From the NCBI RefSeq assembly GCF_002836505.1, contig NZ_PJBF01000044.1:1-64000 (forward strand): a stretch of 64,000 nucleotides of DNA, written 5' to 3'. Of this stretch, positions 48,213 through 57,274 are shown piece by piece (position 1 is the first letter of the stretch; each line of letters starts with the position of its first letter). The notes under the pieces are model-generated. The model was not told where the DNA came from and ran no database searches. It saw only the letters and a program-made list of their open reading frames with translations. The stretch comes from Psychrobacter sp. Choline-02u-9 (GTDB lineage Bacteria > Pseudomonadota > Gammaproteobacteria > Pseudomonadales > Moraxellaceae). Made by a program: the position numbers and the translations under genes.

Positions 48213-48239
48213 AGCGAACCTTCGGGTTCGTTTTTTTTC
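48213..48239 (+). terminator. Terminator after the cold-shock gene
   Basis: CGAACC-TTCG-GGTTCG forms a hairpin with a stable UUCG tetraloop, followed by eight T residues. Confidence 0.93.
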
Positions 48240-48332
48240 GTCTGCGATTTAATATTTAAGATATGAGTACTTAAGCGAGTAGAAGTCTTATTTGAAAGGT
48301 TTTAACTAATCATATTAGACCGCGACCAATGC

Positions 48333-48370
48333 AAAAAGGCCTCTAGCTATTTATAACTAGAGGCCTTTTA
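48333..48370. terminator. Terminator downstream of the YeiH-like gene
   Basis: AAAAGGCCTCTAG pairs with CTAGAGGCCTTTT around a short loop. It is symmetric and mainly serves the minus-strand YeiH-like gene. Confidence 0.88.
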
Positions 48371-48414
48371 TGTTGTGCAATGAAGTAATAAGCTAAAAAT
48401 GAACAGTCGAATTA

Positions 48415-49536
48415 TTATATAAAGCTAATGCCGATATTAATCAGACCACCGCCCAGTATCAACCAACCAAACATAATGGCACCCAATATAAGCGGTCTAA
48501 CGCCAGCTTGCTTGATCGCACTTAGATGCGTGGTCAGACCTAATGCAAACATAGCCATCGTAAGTAGCACATCATCTAGCATCACCATACTGTGTACGAC
48601 ACTCTCAGACATCGGCACCCAAGTATGTATCAACACAATGCCGATAAAGATAAACGCGAACCATGGCACTTTGACTTGTTTGACACGAGTCATAAATGAC
48701 GCTGTCTCGTCTTTATTATCTTCTTCTACAGCTGCACTATCTACGGTGCGATCTTTGGTTAGCGCAAACGATAACACAAGCAGGAAAGGCGCGAGCATCA
48801 TGACGCGTATCATTTTGGTCACGACCGCGGTATCACCAATCTCGGTATTGATTGCATTACCTGCGACTACGACTTGCGCTACTTCATGGACGGTTGAGCC
48901 AGTGTACATTCCGTACTGCTGGGCGCTGAGCCAAGGCTGTAACCAACCAAGATGATATAAAAAAGGATAGAGCAGCATCGCGATAGTACCAAACACCACC
49001 ACAGTTGCCACGGCGATAGTGACTTTATGAGCTTGCGCGTTGACCACAGGCTCTGCGGCAATGACGGCAGCAGCACCGCAAATACTTGCCCCTGAGCCAA
49101 TTAAAATAACCGTTTCTTTATCGACTTTTAACCACCTAGTACCTAACCAATAGGTCAGCAAAAAAGTTGATGTCAGTACCAGTGCATCCGTCATAATCGC
49201 TGGCATACCGACGCTCGCAACTTGCGTCATGGTTAGCTTAAACCCATAAAACATAATTGCAAGTCGCAGTATCTGACCTTTGGAAAAGCAAACGCCGCTG
49301 TTTAAACGTTCAGTGAATTTGGGATAGATAGTATTGCCTAAGATCATACCTAGCAAAATTGCTAGCGTTAAAGAGGATAGTCCAACGATATGCCCGTTTG
49401 ACCAGATATCCAAACTGCTGTCCAACCATAAGCAAAATAAACTACCAATCAGAACGACTACCAATCCCGCCAAGTGACGGTGATTAGGGGTATAGTTATG
49501 AACGGAGTTGCTGACTGATTGGACGAATGTTTGCAT
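48415..49536 (-). CDS. yeiH: YeiH-family putative sulfate/sulfite exporter
   Basis: 373-residue inner-membrane protein of the YeiH (UPF0324, PSE) family. About ten hydrophobic helices are present, with the conserved motifs LAILLGMILGNT, GSGASICGAAAVIAAEPVV and GSTVHEVAQVVVAG. The family is annotated as a putative sulfate exporter, and in enterobacteria YeiE/YeiH are linked to sulfite tolerance. A LysR-type regulator lies divergent next door, the same arrangement as yeiE-yeiH in E. coli. Substrate is by family only. Confidence 0.9.
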   Translation of the reverse strand: MQTFVQSVSNSVHNYTPNHRHLAGLVVVLIGSLFCLWLDSSLDIWSNGHIVGLSSLTLAILLGMILGNTIYPKFTERLNSGVCFSKGQILRLAIMFYGFKLTMTQVASVGMPAIMTDALVLTSTFLLTYWLGTRWLKVDKETVILIGSGASICGAAAVIAAEPVVNAQAHKVTIAVATVVVFGTIAMLLYPFLYHLGWLQPWLSAQQYGMYTGSTVHEVAQVVVAGNAINTEIGDTAVVTKMIRVMMLAPFLLVLSFALTKDRTVDSAAVEEDNKDETASFMTRVKQVKVPWFAFIFIGIVLIHTWVPMSESVVHSMVMLDDVLLTMAMFALGLTTHLSAIKQAGVRPLILGAIMFGWLILGGGLINIGISFI

Positions 49537-49569
49537 GATGCGGCATCCTATTACTTATATTAAGATAAG

Positions 49570-49581
49570 CATAAGCTTATG
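49570..49581. promoter_or_regulatory. 12-bp palindrome between yeiH and the LysR gene
   Basis: CATAAGCTTATG is a perfect palindrome 34 bp upstream of the yeiH start, in the divergent promoter region. It may belong to an operator of the neighbouring LysR-type regulator. Confidence 0.3.
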
Positions 49582-49756
49582 AATAGACAGTATATGCCTG
49601 CTGTATTTATAATAAAAACAGATTAATAAGATATAAACTATCGATTTTTTAGGTTAGTATCTATAATAAAAATAGGTATACCGCGCATAAGCATCAAAAA
49701 AGACAAACGTCACGAATAAAACAGCGCAAAAACTGGCATAAGGCAATATCAATATT

Positions 49757-50692
49757 ATGAAAAAATCTGTGCAGACAGTGCCAAAGATTACGCTTAAGCA
49801 GCTTGCTGTTTTTGTCAGTATTTATCAGACAGGCAGCACCAGTCGCGCCAGTGAGGAGCTGCATTTATCACAATCAGCGGTTAGTAGTGCACTGACAGAG
49901 TTAGAGTCTAGACTACAGATGCCGCTATTTGAGCGCGTCGGTCGCAGGCTCAATCAACATCCCAATGCCCATCCGATTTATATACAGGCACAGGCTATCT
50001 TGGGTCAGTCGCTCACGCTTGAGCATTATCATCAGTATCAAGCAGGGCAGATTCATATCGGTGCCAGTACCACTATCGGCAACTACGTGCTGCCGTCATT
50101 GCTTGGCAAGCTATATGAAGCGTTGCCCGATGCCAATGTTGATATGTATATTGCCAATACGCAAGAGGTAGTTAGCGAGGTTGAGCAACTAAATATCGAT
50201 ATCGCGCTGGTAGAAGGAATGCCGCGTCCGGTAGATATGAAAGCCATTGAGCAGCGCGAATGGCGTACTGATACGCTGATGATATTTGCCAAGCGTGATA
50301 GCAAGTGGCTAAAGGGTATAGCTACCTATAGCGAAGATAAGGACTACTATCAGCTGAGTATTAATCAGTTAGCGCAGTTGCCGCTATTGGTACGTGAGGC
50401 AGGGTCAGGCACACGGCAGATTATCGACGAGCAATTGCTTAAGTATCTACCCAATGCAGAAGTGGTAAAGGCCATACATCAGTCCGAGGCCATCAAGCAC
50501 ATGGTGAGTGCAGATATTGGTCTTGGTTGTCTATCGCAGCATGTAATTGAGACAGAACTGGCAACAGGTGAGCTGGTACAAGTGAACGTAGCGGGAATTG
50601 ATCTATCAAGGACATGGTGGCTAGTTTGGCACAAAGCCCGTCACCAAAGCCCCATTTGGCAAACCTTTATAGATATTATTCAACAGAGTTAA
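49757..50692 (+). CDS. LysR-family transcriptional regulator (YeiE-like)
   Basis: 311-residue LysR-type regulator. The winged helix-turn-helix spans residues ~10-68 (QTGSTSRASEELHLSQSAVSSAL, then LESRLQMPLFERVGRR). The effector-binding domain follows, with the IHIGASTTIGNYVLP strand and the LLVREAGSGTRQIID segment typical of the CysB/YeiE subgroup. It is divergent from yeiH, with 220 bp between, which fits control of that transporter and of itself. The effector may be sulfite or a related compound, by analogy with YeiE. Confidence 0.88.
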   Translation: MKKSVQTVPKITLKQLAVFVSIYQTGSTSRASEELHLSQSAVSSALTELESRLQMPLFERVGRRLNQHPNAHPIYIQAQAILGQSLTLEHYHQYQAGQIHIGASTTIGNYVLPSLLGKLYEALPDANVDMYIANTQEVVSEVEQLNIDIALVEGMPRPVDMKAIEQREWRTDTLMIFAKRDSKWLKGIATYSEDKDYYQLSINQLAQLPLLVREAGSGTRQIIDEQLLKYLPNAEVVKAIHQSEAIKHMVSADIGLGCLSQHVIETELATGELVQVNVAGIDLSRTWWLVWHKARHQSPIWQTFIDIIQQS

Positions 50693-50718
50693 ACGATGAC
50701 TCTAAAAACTATTAGCCA

Positions 50719-50758
50719 TAAAAAAGCGCAGCGTTAAAAGTTACGCTGCGCTTTTTTT
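50719..50758. terminator. Bidirectional terminator between LysR and Usp genes
   Basis: AAAAAGCGCAGCGT pairs with ACGCTGCGCTTTTT around an 8-nt loop, flanked by A and T runs. Confidence 0.9.
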
Positions 50759-50799
50759 GAGACATGCTTTAGATAATATAAGACAATCAAAGCATATTG

Positions 50800-51261
50800 T
50801 TATGCTGAAACAGGCTTGTCCAATCTCACCACAAAGCTATCGCAAGGTACATTAGGCAAGATATTATCTGCTGTCGCGCCACTGATCCATGCAGCGATAC
50901 CAGTACGCTTATGACGTCCGATGACCAATAGATCGACATCGTGTTTATGACAGTAGCTGACGATACCTTCACTGCTAGAGATGGCAGTCGTGACTTCCGA
51001 CGTTGCGGCATTTAGCTGATTGCGTTCAAGGAATTGCGCCAGCTTTGCACGCGCTTCTTGGCAGCGTTCATCATCAATCTCATCGTATAGGCTAGAGGCA
51101 GGCACCAGCTCATAGCCGAAGCCAACCATGGTGTCTTTGACAATATGCAAAACAGATAGCTTAGAGCCTGGACGGTTTTCGACGATGCGCTTGGCCTTTT
51201 GGGCGACTATATCTGCATCAGAGAGTAAGTCGGTGACCAGTAAAATATGTTCGTAACTCAT
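50800..51261 (-). CDS. Universal stress protein A family, copy 1
   Basis: 153-residue cytoplasmic UspA-fold protein (MSYEHILLVTDLL start, VDLLVIGRHKR near the end). The ATP-binding pattern GxxGx9G(S/T) of one Usp class is not met: GRHK replaces GxxG, although SGATADNILP is kept. It therefore resembles the UspA class that does not bind ATP. Usp proteins help survival during starvation and stress. A close paralogue lies about 100 bp upstream on the same strand. Confidence 0.9.
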   Translation of the reverse strand: MSYEHILLVTDLLSDADIVAQKAKRIVENRPGSKLSVLHIVKDTMVGFGYELVPASSLYDEIDDERCQEARAKLAQFLERNQLNAATSEVTTAISSSEGIVSYCHKHDVDLLVIGRHKRTGIAAWISGATADNILPNVPCDSFVVRLDKPVSA

Positions 51262-51364
51262 AGCGTCTTCCTCATGTCAGATAGTATTTACTATAGCACT
51301 ACTCTAGGGCGCTGTTAAGTAAAGCTTGTCGTCTTTAGCAGCGGATTGGAGCAATCAATGCCAA

Positions 51365-51826
51365 TTATTCCAAGACAGGCTGATCAAGCTTCACCACTAA
51401 GCTGTCGCAAGGGACATTTGGCAAGATACTATCGGCAGTGGCTCCTACCAACCAAGCAGCGATACCATGGCGCTCATGGCGTCCAATGATAAGTAAATCG
51501 ACGTCTTTTTCACGGCAGTAATTAATGATACCTTTACTATTAGAGATGGCAGCGGTGACCTCAGAGTTGATTGCTTCTAGCTCATTACGTGCCAAAAATT
51601 GCGCTAATTTCGCCCGTGCTTCTTGCCACTTTTCATTATCGACATTACCCGAGAGGCTAGAGGCAGGCACGAGCTCGTAACCAAAGCGAACCATGTCATC
51701 TTTGACTATATGCAAGACAGACAGTCTGGCTTCAGGAGAGCCTGCGAGAATACGTTTGGCTTTTAGCGCCACTTTGTCCGCATCAGACAGCAAGTCAGTA
51801 ACCAGTAAAACGTGTTGGTAGCTCAT
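51365..51826 (-). CDS. Universal stress protein A family, copy 2
   Basis: 153-residue paralogue of the neighbouring gene, alike over the whole length. The ATG at 51826 is chosen because GGAG lies about 7 nt upstream and the product then aligns with MSYEHILL of the first copy; an ATG at 51838 is less likely. The nucleotide loop reads GRHERHGIAAW, again lacking the second Gly of GxxG. The 103-bp gap holds no clear terminator, so the two copies may share one transcript. Confidence 0.9.
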   Translation of the reverse strand: MSYQHVLLVTDLLSDADKVALKAKRILAGSPEARLSVLHIVKDDMVRFGYELVPASSLSGNVDNEKWQEARAKLAQFLARNELEAINSEVTAAISNSKGIINYCREKDVDLLIIGRHERHGIAAWLVGATADSILPNVPCDSLVVKLDQPVLE

Positions 51827-52122
51827 AAAGTACTCCACTCCTGTTAATAGTTAACTTTATAGTAGCAGTGCAAATCACCTTTGTTAAGTAATAAATCCAT
51901 AATAAAATTGTGGATATTTATAAATTTGTAACTATAAGGCTTTAATAGTTAAAGTTGATAGCCGCGTAGATTATGTGGTGGATTATTGCATGGCTGCTGC
52001 CTTGACTTATCCATGTCGCAGCCCCACTAATAGCGCTAAGCCAACTCTTTTTTAGCCAATTTATTACTCTATTTTCCCTGACAGTCAGGGCACTATACGC
52101 ATGATAAGCGATAAGGATAACT

Positions 52123-55100
52123 ATGACGGACACGCCATTTACTGCTGATTTAACGCTGCATCCAGCATTTGAGCTGATTGAGCATCGCCATATTGAGGCG
52201 CTATCGATGGATGTGCTGATCAGTCAGCATGTAAAAACAGGAGCGATGCATTATCATCTGGCACACCCAAGTGATGAAAATGCATTTTTGGTCGGTTTTC
52301 GCACCCAGCCAATGGACTCAAAAGGCGAGGCGCATGTTTTAGAACACGTGGCATTATGTGGTTCGAATAAGTTCCCAGTACGTGATCCGTTTTTCTCAAT
52401 GATTAAACGCTCATTAAACACGTTTATGAATGCGATGACCGCCGCTGATTGGACGGCCTATCCATACGCGACGCAAAACAAAAACGACTATTTTAACTTG
52501 CTTGCTGTCTATCTGGATGCGTCGTTTTTCCCCAATATTCATCCGCTCGATTTTGCCCAAGAAGGCATTCGCGTGGAGCTTGACGAAAATGACAAGCCGC
52601 AGTTTAAAGGTATTGTTTTTAATGAAATGAAAGGCGCAATGAGTGGCGAGATTGATCAGCTATATCATACGGTTGCTCATCATCTGTTCCCAACGACGAC
52701 CTATCATTATAATTCAGGCGGCGATCCTGCCGATATTCCTGACTTGACGCACACTGAGCTGACCGAGTTTCACCAGAGCCATTATCATCCGTCAAACAGT
52801 GTGATCATGAGCTTCGGTAATATTCCTGTTGCTGAGACGCAAGCGAAGATACACGAAGATGCCTTGATTCAGTTTGAAGCAGGCAAAAAGCATGTATCGC
52901 GTCCTGAGCAACGTTTGTTTTCACCAATCAGCGCGGTTGACACTTATACTGCTGACGAAGCGGGCCCAGATCAGACGCATCATGTGGTTGCTTGGTTGCT
53001 ACCATCGATTACCGATCCTAAGCAGCGCTTAGCATTGCGTCTATTAGAAGGCGTATTGATTGAGCATGCAGGCTCGCCATTGCGTGCTTATCTTGACAGC
53101 CATCCACTAGGTAAAGCGCCAAGTCCGCTATTGGGACTTGATGACAGTCATTATGAAATGGTCTTTTATACGGGACTGCGCGGTTCTAACCCTGAACACG
53201 CCGAAGCGGTCGAGCAGGGCATTATTGACTTACTGACCGAAGTAGCCAATTCACCAGTTGATGATGAGACAATCGAAACCATTCTGCATCAGATTGAAAT
53301 TGATCAGCGTCACATCGGCGGCGATAGCATACCTTATGGTCTAAACCTTATGCTAGAGGGCTTTAGTACCGCTATTCATGACGGCAACCCTATCGATGTT
53401 TGGGAAGTAGACGAGCACCTACAGTGGCTACGTGAGCAAGTTGTCGATCCACAGTGGCTACCGAACTTGATTAAAACGCATTTATTGGACAATCAGCATC
53501 GCGTACGCGTAACGATGACCCCTGATAGCGAAAAAACAGCCCGTTTGGCAGCAGCTGAGCAGACTCGTTTGGATACTATCGCGATGGATTTGACTGCTGA
53601 TGATAAGTCGATCTTGAAGCAACAAGCCTTAGATTTGGCTGCACGTCAAGCTGCGCCAGATGATTTAAGCTTATTACCAAAAGTAGGTCTAGAAGACGTA
53701 CCAACGGATATCAGCTTTAAAGAAGGCACGCAAAAGCAGGTGCGTTTGAGCGGGCAAGACGGCACGCTATTTGAGTATGAAGCCGGCACCAATGGCATTT
53801 ATTACTATCAAGTGATTGTTCCACTCACTGAGGCAATCGGTAATGCGAGCGCAGATGAGCTACCAGTCAATGATGTGATTAATCATCCATTGCTACCTAT
53901 TTATTTAAGTCTATTGTCTGAGCTAGGTACTGACTCGCTTAGCGCTCACGAGATGCAAGCTAAGCAAGCAGCGCATTCTTCTGGTGTGACCGCTCGTATT
54001 AGCCAGCGTACCAACGTCGATGATAGCCAAGCAATTAGCAGTTATTTTGTGGTGGCAACGCGTGCGCTAAATCGCAAGCCTGAAGCGATTGATTTGCTCA
54101 AAGAAGTCATGGAGCATAGTATCTTCTCTGAGCATGACCGTATCAAAGAAATCTTGCAACAGCGTCAAGCAGGTTGGCAATCAAATCTAGCAGGATCTGG
54201 TCATTCATACGCCATGCAAACGGCCAGTCGTGGCATGAGTCGCCAAGCGCAGTTGGAATATGTGCGCAGCGGCCTACCAGCATTGAACGCACTTAAAGAT
54301 TTCTTGGCACATGCTAGTACAGATGATGCTCAGTGGGATCAACTGGCTACGAGCTTGATGGATTTACATCAACGTCTGATCAGCTTGCCTAAGCATGCCG
54401 TTATTATCTGTGAGGCAGAGCAAACCGAACGCTTGAGTAGCTTAATCGTCGATAGCTGGAAAGACAGCCAAGCGACGACCGCTTCTAATGATTTAACGAA
54501 CGCAGTAGCAAATATTCCAAGTGAGTTTGCAAACCTGCAATTAGATACTGCATTGAATGGTGCGACTGATACAGTCAAAACATTAGAGAGTGGCGACGAT
54601 GTTAAAAACGACGTGCTAGATGTTGCAGATTTAGCATGGTTAGTACCAACCAATGTCTATCACAATGCCAGTGCTTATACCGTACCTGCTGCTGACCATC
54701 CTGATACCGCTGCACTCATGGTGTTAGCGCCTTACCTACGTAACGGTTATTTGCACAGTGCGATTCGTGAGCGTGGCGGTGCCTATGGTGGCGGTGCGGG
54801 CTATGATGCCAACGCTTGTGCCTTTAAGTTCTTTAGCTATCGTGATCCGCAATGCTCTGAGACCTTTGCTCACTTTGATGCCAGTATCGAGTGGTTATTA
54901 AACGAGCCACAGACCGATGAGCAATTGGAAGAAGCTATCTTAGGTATTATTTCAGGTATGGATAAGCCGGGCTCTCCTGCAGGCGAAGCAATCAAAGCCT
55001 GCTTTGCAAATCTGCATCATCGTGGTGTTGACTGGCAGCGCAAAATGCGAGCGTCGATATTGGCCGTGACGGTCGCTGATTTGCAGCGCGTTGCCAAGCA

Positions 55101-55203
55101 ATATCTACAAGGTCAAAAGCATGTACGTGCGGTGCTAGCGCCTTACGACAAAGAAGAGGCAGTAAAAGGCCTAGGCTTTGAGGTTTGTAGAATTAAGAGC
55201 TAA
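52123..55203 (+). CDS. M16C zinc metalloprotease (PreP-like)
   Basis: 1026-residue member of the pitrilysin family, subfamily M16C (presequence protease/CYM1 type), which degrades peptides inside a closed two-half chamber. The inverted zinc motif HVLEH is His71/Glu74/His75. FFSMIKRSLNTFMNAMTAADWTAYP and the HLFPTTTYHYNSGGDP region are typical of this subfamily. The C-terminal half has the RERGGAYGGGAGYD segment that completes the active site. The size fits two M16 halves joined by a linker. No signal peptide, so cytoplasmic. Confidence 0.92.
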   Translation: MTDTPFTADLTLHPAFELIEHRHIEALSMDVLISQHVKTGAMHYHLAHPSDENAFLVGFRTQPMDSKGEAHVLEHVALCGSNKFPVRDPFFSMIKRSLNTFMNAMTAADWTAYPYATQNKNDYFNLLAVYLDASFFPNIHPLDFAQEGIRVELDENDKPQFKGIVFNEMKGAMSGEIDQLYHTVAHHLFPTTTYHYNSGGDPADIPDLTHTELTEFHQSHYHPSNSVIMSFGNIPVAETQAKIHEDALIQFEAGKKHVSRPEQRLFSPISAVDTYTADEAGPDQTHHVVAWLLPSITDPKQRLALRLLEGVLIEHAGSPLRAYLDSHPLGKAPSPLLGLDDSHYEMVFYTGLRGSNPEHAEAVEQGIIDLLTEVANSPVDDETIETILHQIEIDQRHIGGDSIPYGLNLMLEGFSTAIHDGNPIDVWEVDEHLQWLREQVVDPQWLPNLIKTHLLDNQHRVRVTMTPDSEKTARLAAAEQTRLDTIAMDLTADDKSILKQQALDLAARQAAPDDLSLLPKVGLEDVPTDISFKEGTQKQVRLSGQDGTLFEYEAGTNGIYYYQVIVPLTEAIGNASADELPVNDVINHPLLPIYLSLLSELGTDSLSAHEMQAKQAAHSSGVTARISQRTNVDDSQAISSYFVVATRALNRKPEAIDLLKEVMEHSIFSEHDRIKEILQQRQAGWQSNLAGSGHSYAMQTASRGMSRQAQLEYVRSGLPALNALKDFLAHASTDDAQWDQLATSLMDLHQRLISLPKHAVIICEAEQTERLSSLIVDSWKDSQATTASNDLTNAVANIPSEFANLQLDTALNGATDTVKTLESGDDVKNDVLDVADLAWLVPTNVYHNASAYTVPAADHPDTAALMVLAPYLRNGYLHSAIRERGGAYGGGAGYDANACAFKFFSYRDPQCSETFAHFDASIEWLLNEPQTDEQLEEAILGIISGMDKPGSPAGEAIKACFANLHHRGVDWQRKMRASILAVTVADLQRVAKQYLQGQKHVRAVLAPYDKEEAVKGLGFEVCRIKS

Positions 55204-55235
55204 GACCATTAGGTTTGTTTTTGATTAAAAGTTAA

Positions 55236-55272
55236 GCACAAAAAAGCCAAGCATCATGCTTGGCTTTTTGTG
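55236..55272. terminator. Bidirectional terminator between the M16 protease and Nudix genes
   Basis: AAAAAGCCAAGCAT pairs with ATGCTTGGCTTTTT, extended by CAC/GTG pairs at the base. Confidence 0.92.
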
Positions 55273-55285
55273 GTTAGGTAATTGA

Positions 55286-55849
55286 CTAATATCGCTTGAT
55301 ACTCAAATCTTTGCCAATTTTGTCTTGATGAATCGGAAATTCTGACAACTCGTTATACTGCTTACGATCAGCAAAGTAGCTTTTTAAAGTACGGCGAATG
55401 GCTTCAAATGCCAGTGTATCCCATGGGATGTCTTCTTCGCTAAACAGTGCACAGTCGAGACTTTCTGAGCCAATACCATACGCGCCATCTTTTAGATCGG
55501 CCAGATAGATAGAGTAGATCTGCCCAATATCTGGTAAGTCATAAATGCAGTATAGATGCGGATTCAGTACGATGGCATCAGCTTCTTCGTAGCTCTCGCG
55601 TGCTGCGCCTTCAGCCATGGTCTCACCGTTTTCCATAAAACCTGCAGGTATCGTCCATAGCCCATATTGTGGCTCAATCGCTCGGCGGCACAGTAGCACT
55701 CTGTCTTCATGTACCACCAGCGAGCCACAGATAACTTTTGGGTTTTCGTAGTGGATATAGTGGCAATTGGGGCATACCAAACGCGGCATATTATCCGTAG
55801 GTGGGATTTTTCGTTCTGCTTCATGACCGCATTGGAGGCAATAGCGCAT
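55286..55849 (-). CDS. Nudix hydrolase with N-terminal zinc ribbon
   Basis: 187-residue Nudix enzyme. Cys4, Cys7, Cys26 and Cys29 form a zinc ribbon, followed by the Nudix box at residues 70-91 (Gly70, Glu76, Arg84-Glu85, Glu88-Glu89), in which the usual Gly after EE is Ala. Such ribbon-Nudix proteins hydrolyse nucleoside-diphosphate-linked compounds; this one is shorter than NudC (NADH pyrophosphatase) and lacks its SQPWPFPxS motif, so NAD is not the clear substrate. The C-terminal ~35 residues are a polar tail. Confidence 0.88.
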   Translation of the reverse strand: MRYCLQCGHEAERKIPPTDNMPRLVCPNCHYIHYENPKVICGSLVVHEDRVLLCRRAIEPQYGLWTIPAGFMENGETMAEGAARESYEEADAIVLNPHLYCIYDLPDIGQIYSIYLADLKDGAYGIGSESLDCALFSEEDIPWDTLAFEAIRRTLKSYFADRKQYNELSEFPIHQDKIGKDLSIKRY

Positions 55850-56407
55850 ATCAACTACCTTGTTATAAAAGTTATTGTGTATGATGTTTTTTATAGGTTA
55901 TAAGACCTATATTCTGAAGTGCTGCTGTCATCGTTTCGAGATACGTTAGATACAAGGATGATGAGACAATTGCTACAGGCAGCAAATGGCGTAGAACTGA
56001 CAATAAACCTAACTTAAATGCATCTGATTTAAACGTACCTGACTTATATAAGATATTATTCTAAAGAGCAGCTATCGTCTTAAGATAGCACATATTATCG
56101 ACGGACAGAATCACGATAACAGTAACGCATCATTTCACAGATAGGCTTACTGTTATTGGTCAACAAGGCCGTTATTGAGCATTGATAAGCAATGAATCAG
56201 TCACATAAATAGCATGCAGCCACTATTATATTGCGCTAGTCTAGTGAGTGTTCAGTAATTATTGATACTAAAGCCGCTGACAAGTCGCGTGGCCGAGAAC
56301 AATAAATAGATTGTTGGTTTTATTTACTAGTCGCGATTTTAATAATAGAAAATAAGAAAGATGCTGGTGATACCGCTTAATAACGATAAAAATATAGGGC
56401 AATTATA
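55850..56407. other. Divergent intergenic region between two Nudix genes
   Basis: 558 bp of AT-rich DNA without a recognisable gene, tRNA or repeat. It lies between the divergent zinc-ribbon Nudix and CoA-type Nudix genes and is longer than their promoters alone would need. Confidence 0.4.
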
Positions 56408-57142
56408 ATGTTATTCCCACCGGAGGCTGTAAGCTTCGATAACCTGTCAGTTGCTGTACCTACTTTTATTCGTCATCCGACGCTTCGTCAATTAGCCGAG
56501 CGAGTACAGCACGAGACATTGAACGCGCTGACGAGTCCAGCGATGTACGAGAGTGGCAATACCTCACAAAGTACGCGTATTCTAGACAGCTTATATCAGA
56601 CACCCATTGCTGATGCATCAATATTGGTCGCGATTACTCATGAGCGCAGGCCTAAACTACTACTAACACGCCGCGCTGCCCATATGAACAGTCATGCGGG
56701 TGAAGTGTCTTGTGTAGGTGGTAAACATGATCGAGGCGATGGCAATAATGTCGTTACCGCATTGCGTGAAGCCTGCGAAGAAACAGCACTACCACCCAAT
56801 AAAGTCCAATTGCTTGGTCAGCTACCGATCCAAACTTCAAAAAGCGGTATGAGCGTACGTCCAATCGTGGCACTTATCGCTCCTGGCCTAGTACTCGTAC
56901 CTGAAGCGGGAGAAATATCACGTATCTTTTGGGCAGATTTAGAGTCGTTAGTCACTCAACCAACGGTAGAATATGAGATTGAGTATAAGATGCAAGAGCA
57001 AATGGCTACCATACTGACGCCGAGCTGGCAGGTCGATGGTGAGACAGTATGGGGGCTAACAGGACGGGTAATTGCTAACCTATTAGAAACAGGGTTTGAT
57101 CGACAGCTAGAATGGTATTACCGCGTAGAAAACAAACGCTGA
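56408..57142 (+). CDS. Nudix hydrolase, probable CoA pyrophosphatase (NudL-like)
   Basis: 244-residue Nudix protein. The segment LLTRRAAHMNSHAGEV (85-100) matches the UPF0035 signature of CoA pyrophosphatases, and the Nudix box follows (Gly104-Gly105, Arg120-Glu121, Glu124-Glu125). The SFPGG of typical NudL is SCVGG here. The enzyme would split CoA or acyl-CoA to 4'-phosphopantetheine and adenosine 3',5'-bisphosphate. About 60 N-terminal residues precede the Nudix fold. The ribosome binding site is weak (AGGGCAATT). Confidence 0.82.
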   Translation: MLFPPEAVSFDNLSVAVPTFIRHPTLRQLAERVQHETLNALTSPAMYESGNTSQSTRILDSLYQTPIADASILVAITHERRPKLLLTRRAAHMNSHAGEVSCVGGKHDRGDGNNVVTALREACEETALPPNKVQLLGQLPIQTSKSGMSVRPIVALIAPGLVLVPEAGEISRIFWADLESLVTQPTVEYEIEYKMQEQMATILTPSWQVDGETVWGLTGRVIANLLETGFDRQLEWYYRVENKR

Positions 57143-57230
57143 TAAATGTCATCTATTTATAATATAGTCGATGCAATTTAAAAGTAGTACAAGGCAACCG
57201 AGTGTAGATGTATATGTAATACTTCAAACG

Positions 57231-57269
57231 AGGTTAACGCAGTAATGCTTTTATAGTGGAATGACTATG
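57231..57269 (-). repeat. Inverted copy of the TerF-gene tail (39 bp)
   Basis: The minus strand matches 45466-45504 at 36 of 39 positions, including the codons for the end of the TerF-like protein and its stop. Here the copy lies just beyond the stop codon of the MpaB-like gene and encodes nothing obvious. Confidence 0.85.
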
Positions 57270-57274
57270 GTCAT

